Below are positions 36,674 through 43,161 of a DNA stretch of 64,000 nt, piece after piece. The stretch comes from Tenacibaculum sp. 190524A05c (lineage in GTDB: Bacteria > Bacteroidota > Bacteroidia > Flavobacteriales > Flavobacteriaceae). The stretch's first letter is position 1. Every line of letters starts with the position of its first letter. Location of the stretch: contig NZ_OZ038523.1 of NCBI RefSeq assembly GCF_964036595.1, positions 338,501-402,500 on the forward strand, written 5' to 3'. Below the pieces are notes generated by a model that worked only from the letters and a program-made list of their open reading frames with translations, searched no databases and was not told the origin of the DNA. Position numbers and translations under genes: made by a program.

Positions 36674-37853
36674 GATTTACAGTGTTTTGAAAGATTTTAG
36701 TTTGATTTCCATAGATGTTTATGAATCCTTTAGCATCTTCAGCAGTCCAAGCATTATTAATTTCACCATAACTTCCGAATTTTGATTGTAATAAATCGTT
36801 TTGAGACGTAATTCCATCCAGAGAAAAATGATATGGTTTTAAGGTAATAAATACTTCACCTGTAACATGTTTCTGACTACTACTTAATAAGGCTTCTAAA
36901 TCTCTCATAACAGGATCTAAATATAATCCTTCATGAAGATGAGTTCCATACCAATTCGCGATATAATCTTTATGCTGCAATTGCCATTTTGTTAGTACGT
37001 GTTTTTCTAATAAATGATGTGCTTTTATAAGTACTAACGCTCCAGGAGCTTCAAAACCAACTCTACCTTTTATTCCAAGAATAGTATCTCCAACATGAAT
37101 ATCTCTACCAATTGCGAATTTAGAAGCGAGTTTATTTAGTTCTTCAATAATTATTGATGGATTTCCTTCTTTATCATTTAAAGCAGTTGGTTCTCCATTT
37201 TTAAATCTAATTGAAATGGATTGTTCAGTTCTAGTTTCTAGTTGAGATGGAAAAGCTTCGTTTGGTAACGGTAGGTGAGAGGTTAAGGTTTCATCTCCGC
37301 CAACACTAGTTCCCCATAAACCTTTATTAATAGAATATTTTGCTTTTTCCCATTTCATGTCAACACCATGACCTTTTAAGTATTCAATTTCTGCTTGTCT
37401 ACTTAATTTTTGATCTCTAATTGGTGTAATGATTTCAATTACTGGAGCTAGTGTGTTGAAAATTAAATCGAATCTAACTTGATCATTTCCTGCACCTGTA
37501 CTTCCATGAGCAATATATTCAGCTCCAATACTTTTTGCATAATTGATGATTTCAATGGCTTGAATAATTCTTTCTGCACTTACAGATAAAGGGTAGGTGT
37601 TATTTTTTAGAACATTACCAAAGATTAAATATTTAATTACTTTCTCGTAGTAATTATCAATAGCATTTATGTTTTTATAGGTTTTCACACCTAATTCATA
37701 AGCTTTATTTTCTATGTTTTGTATTTCGTTTTGAGTAAATCCTCCTGTATTTACACTAACCGCATGCACTTCAAAGTTTTTATCTTTTGATAAATGAACA
37801 GCGCAATATGAGGTATCTAATCCTCCACTATATGCTAATACTAATTTTTTCAT
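36666..37853 (-). CDS. argG: Argininosuccinate synthase
   Basis: A 395-residue enzyme that joins citrulline and aspartate with ATP. The N-terminal VLAYSGGLDTSYCAVHL is the PP-motif of the N-type ATP pyrophosphatase family. AHGSTGAGNDQVRFD near residue 115 is the second signature (the usual form is HGCTGKGNDQVRFE; Ser and Ala replace Cys and Lys here). GRVGFEAPGA lies near residue 270. It overlaps both neighbours (ATGA with the GNAT gene, eight bases with argC). Confidence 0.94.
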   Translation of the reverse strand: MKKLVLAYSGGLDTSYCAVHLSKDKNFEVHAVSVNTGGFTQNEIQNIENKAYELGVKTYKNINAIDNYYEKVIKYLIFGNVLKNNTYPLSVSAERIIQAIEIINYAKSIGAEYIAHGSTGAGNDQVRFDLIFNTLAPVIEIITPIRDQKLSRQAEIEYLKGHGVDMKWEKAKYSINKGLWGTSVGGDETLTSHLPLPNEAFPSQLETRTEQSISIRFKNGEPTALNDKEGNPSIIIEELNKLASKFAIGRDIHVGDTILGIKGRVGFEAPGALVLIKAHHLLEKHVLTKWQLQHKDYIANWYGTHLHEGLYLDPVMRDLEALLSSSQKHVTGEVFITLKPYHFSLDGITSQNDLLQSKFGSYGEINNAWTAEDAKGFINIYGNQTKIFQNTVNHD

Positions 37854-38470
37854 TTTTTCTCTTTTTTTAAGAATAAATGTTGTTTGATGCTTTTCAACCT
37901 GGTGAATGTTTTTTCTTTAATTCTCCTTTTAGGCTGACTATTATTTTCTGTAGCTGGATCATATAACATTCCAGTACATAAACACATTTTTTGATTCGTT
38001 CTTTGTAAAACATCGTAATTCACACAAGTTTTGCATCCATTCCAAAAGGTTTCATCTGTTGTAAGTTCTGAGAAGGTAACAGGTTTGTAACCTAAATTGC
38101 TATTCAGTTTCATCACAGCTAATCCTGTTGTGATACTAAATATTTTAGCTTCAGGGAATTTCATCCTAGAATGATCAAAAATCTTTTGTTTGATTTTCTT
38201 AGATAAACCGTAACCTCTGTAATTCGGATGAACAATTAATCCTGAATTGGCTACAAATTTTCCATGACTCCAAGATTCGATATAACAAAATCCGGCAAAG
38301 GTTTTATCATCTAAAGCGATGACAGCATTTCCTTCTTTCATTTTCGAAATAACATACTCTGGTTTTCTTTTGGCAATACCGGTTCCTCTAATTTTAGCGG
38401 CATTTTCAATAGTTTCGCAGATTTCCTGTGCATAAACACTATGTGAAATATCGGCAATAATGATTTCCAT
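37850..38470 (-). CDS. GNAT acetyltransferase, probable N-acetylglutamate synthase
   Basis: A 206-residue protein with a GNAT acetyl-CoA fold; the pyrophosphate loop is YRGYGLSKKIKQK (R85-G86-x-G88). It is the first gene of the arginine operon and no argA or argJ is visible, so it probably makes N-acetylglutamate, the first step. It has a C-terminal extension with two cysteine pairs, C146-x2-C149 and C163-x-C165 (CKTC and CLC), that could bind a metal, followed by a basic tail rich in Lys and Arg. The amino-acid kinase domain of classical ArgA is absent. The function is inferred from context. Confidence 0.75.
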   Translation of the reverse strand: MEIIIADISHSVYAQEICETIENAAKIRGTGIAKRKPEYVISKMKEGNAVIALDDKTFAGFCYIESWSHGKFVANSGLIVHPNYRGYGLSKKIKQKIFDHSRMKFPEAKIFSITTGLAVMKLNSNLGYKPVTFSELTTDETFWNGCKTCVNYDVLQRTNQKMCLCTGMLYDPATENNSQPKRRIKEKTFTRLKSIKQHLFLKKEKK

Positions 38471-38557
38471 TATTTTGATGTTTTATTATTTTGTTTGTCT
38501 TAATTGTGTATTTGAAAGAGAACCGGACTCACCTAAGTTCTAAGAGTAGAATTGCCC

Positions 38558-38650
38558 TTACGGGCGCGGGAAAAAGCGTCGTACAACAATGCGGTTATCT
38601 GTTGTGATAACTTCTAAAGGTAAAATGTAAGATGTTGTTGTAAAATGCAT
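38558..38650 (-). CDS. Putative second arginine leader peptide ORF (30 codons)
   Basis: It reads MHFTTTSYILP at the start and ends in VVRRFFPRP before TAA. Four Arg codons lie in the last 11 sense codons and all are CGN (CGC, CGA, CGC, CGC), whereas AGA dominates in nearby genes. The ORF covers the stem TACAACAA/TTGTTGTA and the inner hairpin, so a ribosome on it would open these structures. It ends 87 bases before the acetyltransferase gene, and its stop lies in the loop of a GCCC-GTAA-GGGC hairpin. No Shine-Dalgarno is seen, as is usual here. Translation is not proven. Confidence 0.5.
   Translation of the reverse strand: MHFTTTSYILPLEVITTDNRIVVRRFFPRP
38582..38642 (-). promoter_or_regulatory. 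Nested hairpin in the arginine operon leader RNA
   Basis: On the minus strand TACAACAA (38642-38635) pairs with TTGTTGTA (38589-38582). Inside lies a second hairpin, GTTATC (38611-38606) with GATAAC (38599-38594). A run of five T follows six bases after the outer stem, with CGACGC between. The shape resembles a weak terminator or attenuator that overlaps the second leader ORF. Base pairing was worked out by eye. Confidence 0.45.
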
Positions 38651-38684
38651 AATAGGATTAATAAGATGGTTCAAATATTACTTG

Positions 38685-38700
38685 ATTCTTGAGCAAGAAT
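38685..38700 (-). promoter_or_regulatory. Hairpin just after the first leader ORF
   Basis: ATTCTTG and CAAGAAT form a perfect 7-base inverted repeat around two bases. It begins two bases after the TAG of the arginine-rich ORF, so a ribosome held at the Arg codons or at the stop would decide whether it folds. No T-run follows, so on its own it is not a terminator. Confidence 0.45.
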
Positions 38701-38702
38701 GA

Positions 38703-38768
38703 CTAGCTACGTCGCGCGGGGCGGCGTCGGCGAATGTAAATTTGATTTGTCTTATTGTTTGAATGCAT
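38703..38768 (-). CDS. Putative arginine-rich leader peptide ORF (21 codons)
   Basis: The ORF reads MHSNNKTNQIYI, then RRRRPARRS and TAG. Six of eight successive codons (13-20) are for arginine (CGC CGA CGC CGC, then CGA CGT after Pro-Ala), all of the CGN type that is rare in this AT-rich DNA. This explains an otherwise strange GC-rich stretch. The ATG lies four bases after a TACATTTG promoter box, so the message would be nearly leaderless, as known for some attenuator ORFs in other phyla. The first arginine gene starts 233 bases downstream. It looks like the sensor ORF of an arginine attenuator, in analogy to his and trp leaders. Translation has not been shown. Confidence 0.6.
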   Translation of the reverse strand: MHSNNKTNQIYIRRRRPARRS

Positions 38769-38772
38769 GGGT

Positions 38773-38801
38773 CAAATGTATAAAAAAATTGGATACACAA
38801 A
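38773..38801 (-). promoter_or_regulatory. Promoter of the arginine operon
   Basis: On the minus strand TTTG (38801-38798) and TACATTTG (38780-38773) match the Bacteroidota -33 and -7 boxes, the latter perfectly, with a spacer of 17. Transcription would start near 38768, giving a leader of almost 300 bases before the first structural gene. Confidence 0.6.
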
Positions 38802-38921
38802 ACTTTATTTTGAAAAAAATACAGTTCGTCATGAAAAAATTACAACTCGGTAATGTTTAGTTTTAAAATAAACAATGTGTATGCACCTTTGTAGTGTAAT
38901 TAATCTTAAAAACAACACATT

Positions 38922-39335
38922 ATGAAAATTTTAGCAGTTTTAATAGTCTCATTAACTACATTCTTAAGTGCCTATGCTCAAGATGCTCAAACTATCACAG
39001 TAACAGTATCTAATGCTACTTCGAATACAGGAACAATTAAATTTGGATTACATAATAAAGATACATTCATGAGGAAAAATCCAATTCAAGTTGCAGAAAG
39101 TAAAATAGAAGATGGAAAGTGTAAAATAGTTTTTGAAAATGTACCAGCAGGTGAGTATGCCATAACTTGTTTCCATGATAAGAATAGTAACGGTAAAATG
39201 GATTTTCAATCGAATGGAATGCCATTAGAAGATTACGGAGCTTCAAACAATGTTATGAACTTTGGACCACCACAATATGACGATGCAAAATTTACAATTA
39301 CTGATAAAGATGTATCTTTAGATATTAAGTTATAA
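38922..39335 (+). CDS. DUF2141 domain secreted protein
   Basis: A 137-residue protein with a signal peptide ending near AYAQ (residue 19) and a DUF2141 domain. Typical parts are IKFGLHNKDTFM near residue 40, the VPAGEYAITCFHDKNSNGKMD segment (shown in part; about residues 75-95) with a calcium-like Asp/Asn loop, and FGPPQYDDAKF near the end. DUF2141 proteins are small beta-sandwich proteins of unknown role, common in Bacteroidota and Proteobacteria. A weak promoter box, CACCTTTG (38884-38891), lies 30 bases upstream. It precedes the kinase/2TM cluster by 57 bases and may be co-transcribed. Confidence 0.85.
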   Translation: MKILAVLIVSLTTFLSAYAQDAQTITVTVSNATSNTGTIKFGLHNKDTFMRKNPIQVAESKIEDGKCKIVFENVPAGEYAITCFHDKNSNGKMDFQSNGMPLEDYGASNNVMNFGPPQYDDAKFTITDKDVSLDIKL

Positions 39336-39392
39336 ATTACGCCAATCAGGTGGATAATCTGAGGAAATTAATTAAGAATTACAACTCGTAAT

Positions 39393-40748
39393 ATGAAATC
39401 AAAAGAAGAACTTTTTTCAATCAATTATTTTAAAAAAGAAATAGGACATACTTTAAAATTAACCTTTGGTTTTGGTTTCTTCTTTTGGCTAGTTGGTGGA
39501 GATTATACGGTAAGACTATTATTAATTTCCATCGGGATTTCAGCTATGTATTCATTTGTACTCGCACTTACCCAAGGAGTTGTAAATGATTATTTGAGTA
39601 GTAAATGGGATTGGATTAAACAAACAAATCAAAGAATTTGGTCAGGAATTTTATTCACAGTTTTATATACAATTCCTGTTATTCTAGCCATCAATTATAT
39701 ACTCTTTGTGAAGATTCAAGGAATGCCTTCTGAGGATTTTTTTAAAAGAGGGATGATTTGGACACACCTGTTTTGGATTCAGTTTTCTTTCGGAGTATCA
39801 GCTTTTCTTCATGCTCGTGATTTCATGTTTAATTGGAAAAGAGCTGCAACACATGAGTCTAAACAACAACAAATTGTAGCTAAGACGGAAACGGCAAAAT
39901 TTGAAACATTAAAAAGTCAAATAGATCCACATTTTCTTTTCAATAGCTTAAATGTATTGACTTCATTAATAGGTGAAAACCCATTGCAAGCAGAAAGATT
40001 TACAACAAAACTTTCTAAAGTTTATCGCTATGTTCTAGAACAAAGAAATAAGGAGCTAATACCAATCACAGAAGAATTAAAATTTGCGAAAACTTATATG
40101 GAATTATTACAAATGAGATTTGAAGATGCTCTGGAATTTGAGGTTCCAAGTTCTGTGAGCAATAGTGATTTGAAAATAGTTCCATTGTCTTTACAACTGT
40201 TATTAGAAAATGCTGTAAAGCATAATGTGGTATCAAGTTCCAAACCATTGAGAATTTCAATATTTGAAGATGGAGGATATTTAAAGATTCAAAATAATAT
40301 TAACCCTAAAGAAGCTATCGGTAAAAAAAGCACCAAAGTTGGATTACAAAACATTGCTGATAGATACGGATTAATATCTGAAGAAGAGGTGCATATAGAA
40401 AATGATAACAAAACATTTACAGTGAGTTTACCACTGTTAATAAAAACAAACAACACGATGAAAAGGATAGACGATTTTGAAAATAATAGATATATAAAGG
40501 CAGTAGAGAAAGTTGAAAAAATTAAGGAATTCTATCAGAATTTAATTACATACTTGATTTTTGTTCCAATATTCATATTTATTAACCTGCGTTTTTCACC
40601 ACAGTTTCACTGGTTTTATTTTCCAATAATTGGATGGGGAATTGGAGTTTTATTCCATGGTTTAGAAGCTTATAACTACAGTCTTTTCTTAGGTAAAGAT
40701 TGGGAAGATCGAAAGATTAGAGAGTTAATGGATAAAGAAAAATTTTAA
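39393..40748 (+). CDS. LytS-type sensor histidine kinase fused to a 2TM domain
   Basis: A 451-residue inner-membrane protein. The N-terminus has four membrane segments (about 20-150) without a clear sensor domain. The kinase core carries the His_kinase motif QIDPHFLFN with the phosphate-accepting H180, an N-box LLLENAVKHN near residue 270 and a G-box GLQNIADRYG near residue 317. After the ATPase domain comes an extra 2TM domain (about 368-451), which starts with a KAVEKVEKIKEFY helix and ends in GKDWEDRKIRELM. That module is the same as in the five small proteins that follow, so the kinase gene probably captured one copy. The partner regulator is the LytTR protein at the end of the cluster. 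Confidence 0.9.
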   Translation: MKSKEELFSINYFKKEIGHTLKLTFGFGFFFWLVGGDYTVRLLLISIGISAMYSFVLALTQGVVNDYLSSKWDWIKQTNQRIWSGILFTVLYTIPVILAINYILFVKIQGMPSEDFFKRGMIWTHLFWIQFSFGVSAFLHARDFMFNWKRAATHESKQQQIVAKTETAKFETLKSQIDPHFLFNSLNVLTSLIGENPLQAERFTTKLSKVYRYVLEQRNKELIPITEELKFAKTYMELLQMRFEDALEFEVPSSVSNSDLKIVPLSLQLLLENAVKHNVVSSSKPLRISIFEDGGYLKIQNNINPKEAIGKKSTKVGLQNIADRYGLISEEEVHIENDNKTFTVSLPLLIKTNNTMKRIDDFENNRYIKAVEKVEKIKEFYQNLITYLIFVPIFIFINLRFSPQFHWFYFPIIGWGIGVLFHGLEAYNYSLFLGKDWEDRKIRELMDKEKF

Positions 40749-40751
40749 GCT

Positions 40752-41033
40752 ATGAGAACTGAAGAGGATCAATTAAAATATATAAAAGCAAAGAAGAAAG
40801 TTCAACAAATAAAAGAGTTTTACAGTCACTTATTGGTCTACGTAATTATTATACCGATACTGATATTTATAAACTTAAAATTTACACCAGATTACCAATG
40901 GTTTTGGTTTTCGATGGTAGGATGGGGAATAGGCTTAGGCTTACATGCACTTCAAGCATTTGAAGGATACAAAATCTTTTTAGGTAAAGATTGGGAAGAA
41001 AGGAAGATTAAAGAATTCATGAAAGAAAAATAA
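40752..41033 (+). CDS. 2TM domain protein, copy 1
   Basis: A 93-residue protein of the 2TM family: an N-terminal basic helix (YIKAKKKVQQIKEFYSHL), two membrane segments joined by a short loop with a WFWFSMVGWGIG stretch, and a C-terminal amphipathic GKDWEERKIKEFM helix. It is most like the 2TM part of the kinase before it (shared FINL and GWGIG). It starts three bases after the kinase stop. Both ends should face the cytoplasm. The role is unknown, and it may modulate the kinase. Confidence 0.85.
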   Translation: MRTEEDQLKYIKAKKKVQQIKEFYSHLLVYVIIIPILIFINLKFTPDYQWFWFSMVGWGIGLGLHALQAFEGYKIFLGKDWEERKIKEFMKEK

Positions 41034-41034
41034 A

Positions 41035-41316
41035 ATGCAAAACGATTATAAACAAGAACATAAATATTTAAAGGCAAAAAAGAAGGTAAAAGAAATTAAA
41101 GGATTCTATATTCACTTAACATTGTTTCTTTTAAACACTCCTATAATTATTGCGGTTAATTTACTTACATCACCTCAATTTCAATGGTTTTGGTTTTCAG
41201 TGTTAGGATGGGGTGCTGCTGTTGGAATCCATGGATTTCTAGCTTTTAATGAAAATCTTTTAGGAAAGGATTGGGAGGAGCGAAAGATTAAGGAATTAAT
41301 GAGTAAAGAAGATTAG
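41035..41316 (+). CDS. 2TM domain protein, copy 2
   Basis: A 93-residue protein with the same plan: YLKAKKKVKEIKGFYIHL, two membrane segments with FWFSVLGWGAA, and LGKDWEERKIKELM. It is closest to copy 1 and to the kinase-linked domain, sharing the QFQWFWFS loop wording, which suggests recent duplication. The start lies one base after the stop of copy 1. Confidence 0.85.
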   Translation: MQNDYKQEHKYLKAKKKVKEIKGFYIHLTLFLLNTPIIIAVNLLTSPQFQWFWFSVLGWGAAVGIHGFLAFNENLLGKDWEERKIKELMSKED

Positions 41317-41318
41317 AA

Positions 41319-41660
41319 ATGGAAAAAAGATATTTAGAAGAGGAACGCTATTTAAAAGCAAAGAAGAGAGTAAAAGATATTAAAGGATTTTACGGCCATT
41401 TGACGGCATATGTTGGCGTAAACATTTTTTTAACAGCTATTATTGTTTTCGGAATGATGAACGATGGACGTAGCTTTATTAATTCAATTACACATTTTGG
41501 CGCTTATTCAACCTGGTTATTCTGGGGAATTGGAATATTTTTTCACTGGTTAGGAGTTTTTGGTTTTGGAAACGTAGTTTCTAAAGAATGGGAAGAAAGA
41601 AAAATCAAGGAGCTTATGGAAAAAGAAGATAAAAGAGATCGTAGAATGATTAATAAATAG
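41319..41660 (+). CDS. 2TM domain protein, copy 3
   Basis: A 113-residue protein that keeps the flanking helices (YLKAKKRVKDIKGFYGHL and SKEWEERKIKELM) but has a longer loop between the membrane segments, with NDGRSFINSITHFGAYSTW. It starts two bases after copy 2. The loop resembles that of copy 4, so copies 3 and 4 form a second subgroup. The C-terminal tail KEDKRDRRM is strongly charged. Confidence 0.85.
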   Translation: MEKRYLEEERYLKAKKRVKDIKGFYGHLTAYVGVNIFLTAIIVFGMMNDGRSFINSITHFGAYSTWLFWGIGIFFHWLGVFGFGNVVSKEWEERKIKELMEKEDKRDRRMINK

Positions 41661-41668
41661 ATTGAGTT

Positions 41669-42007
41669 ATGTTTATAGATGATAGAAAAGATGAGGCTCA
41701 ATATATAGCCGCAAAGAAAAGAGTAGAAGAATTAAAGAAGTTTTACAAGCATCTAACTGTTTATATAGTTATTAATTTATTTATTTCAGTTATGAAGGTT
41801 CGTAGAAACTTAGGAAATGGAGAAACTTTAGAGGAAGCAATATTTGATTTTGGAACATTTGCTATTTGGATTTTTTGGGGAATTGCTATCGTAATACAAG
41901 CGTTTAAATTATTTGGATTGAACGTTATGTTTGGTAGAGATTGGGAAGAAAAACAAATTAGAAAATATATAGATAGAGATAATTTAAAATCTGATAAATT
42001 CAGATAA
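41669..42007 (+). CDS. 2TM domain protein, copy 4
   Basis: A 112-residue protein with YIAAKKRVEELKKFYKHL, a long inter-helix loop (RRNLGNGETLEEAIFDFGTF), WIFWGIAIV in the second membrane segment, and GRDWEEKQIRKYI at the end. It belongs with copy 3 by its loop. It starts eight bases after copy 3. Confidence 0.85.
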   Translation: MFIDDRKDEAQYIAAKKRVEELKKFYKHLTVYIVINLFISVMKVRRNLGNGETLEEAIFDFGTFAIWIFWGIAIVIQAFKLFGLNVMFGRDWEEKQIRKYIDRDNLKSDKFR

Positions 42008-42029
42008 TTCAACTAAATCATTTAGCAAT

Positions 42030-42380
42030 ATGAGTTTTAAAGTAAAAGAAAGTAAATTAGCTCGAGTTCAAGAGAAAGTAGGGAGAATTAGATCTTTTTA
42101 TAATCACTTAATTCTGTATACAGTTGTCAATTTGATTTTTGCATTTTCAGCGAATTTCTCAGAAATAAATATTCATATCTATAATGGATTTAAAATTAGC
42201 AATCAATGGGCGAATTTTGATTCGTATAAAATCTATCCATTATGGCTGATATGGGGAGTAGTATTAGTTATAAATGCTGTGACTACATTCGGTATTCCAA
42301 TAGTGTTTGGAAGTAGGTGGGAAGAAAAAAAGATTGAAGAATATATGAAAGAAGATAAAACCAAAATCAATAATATTTAA
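42030..42380 (+). CDS. 2TM domain protein, copy 5 (divergent)
   Basis: A 116-residue protein and the most divergent copy. The first helix reads LARVQEKVGRIRSFYNHL, the loop between membrane segments is longest and includes NGFKISNQWANFDSYK, and the end is GSRWEEKKIEEYM. The FYxHL and WEExxIxxxM anchors are kept. It lies between copy 4 and the response regulator with gaps of 22 and 25 bases. Confidence 0.82.
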   Translation: MSFKVKESKLARVQEKVGRIRSFYNHLILYTVVNLIFAFSANFSEINIHIYNGFKISNQWANFDSYKIYPLWLIWGVVLVINAVTTFGIPIVFGSRWEEKKIEEYMKEDKTKINNI

Positions 42381-42405
42381 GTAATAAAATAAAGTTTAGC
42401 TACTA

Positions 42406-43161
42406 ATGAATGTACTTATCATAGAAGATGAAAAACCAGCTGCAAGAAGATTAAATAGAATGTTGAATGCATTAGATATTCAAGTAAATACAATGCTACA
42501 TTCTGTTGAAGAAGCACTAAATTGGTTTCAATCAAATACACATCCTGATTTAATTTTTCTTGATATTCAATTATCTGACGGATTGTCTTTCGAGATTTTT
42601 GAGGAGATTCCGGTTAAATCAGCCATTATTTTTACTACAGCTTATGATGAGTATGCCTTAAAAGCATTTAAATTAAATTCAATTGACTATTTATTAAAGC
42701 CGATTGATGATGATGAGTTAAAAGTTGCCGTTGATAAGTATAAGCAGCAACAGCCTGCTGAAAGTAGTTTACAAGTAAACATTGACGAAATTCGTAAGCT
42801 ATTAATAAACCCAATTGATAGAAAGTATAAGAAACGATTTACCATTAAAATTGGTCAGCATATTAAAATCATTCATACCGATAATATCGAATGTTTATAC
42901 TCAGAAAATAAGTCTACTTACATTCACACTAATGAAAATAGAAACTATTTAATAGATCATTCTTTAGAACATTGGCATGATCAATTAAATCCTGAGTTAT
43001 TCTTTAGAGTAAACAGAACTTACATAGTCCATATCAATGCTATCAAAGATATTGTTGCTTACAGTAATTCAAGATTAAAACTTGTTTTACATTCATATGA
43101 TGAGCAAGAAATTATTGTAAGTAGAGAAAGAGTAAAGGACTTTAAAAATTGGATTGATTAA
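42406..43161 (+). CDS. LytTR family response regulator
   Basis: A 251-residue regulator. The receiver domain (about 1-115) has the acidic pair after IIEDE, the phosphate-accepting D53 in FLDIQLSDG and K104 in LLKPID. The LytTR DNA-binding domain (about 145-250) has IECLYSENKSTYIHT and FFRVNRTYIVHINAI. It should receive phosphate from the LytS-type kinase at the other end of this array. Its stop overlaps the end of the convergent MFS gene by four bases. Confidence 0.93.
   Translation: MNVLIIEDEKPAARRLNRMLNALDIQVNTMLHSVEEALNWFQSNTHPDLIFLDIQLSDGLSFEIFEEIPVKSAIIFTTAYDEYALKAFKLNSIDYLLKPIDDDELKVAVDKYKQQQPAESSLQVNIDEIRKLLINPIDRKYKKRFTIKIGQHIKIIHTDNIECLYSENKSTYIHTNENRNYLIDHSLEHWHDQLNPELFFRVNRTYIVHINAIKDIVAYSNSRLKLVLHSYDEQEIIVSRERVKDFKNWID

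Noticed and set aside
38711..38732. GC-rich stretch in AT-rich DNA that looked like foreign DNA or a repeat remnant
   Set aside because: It encodes the run of CGN arginine codons of a short ORF in frame with a start and a stop, which explains the base composition better.
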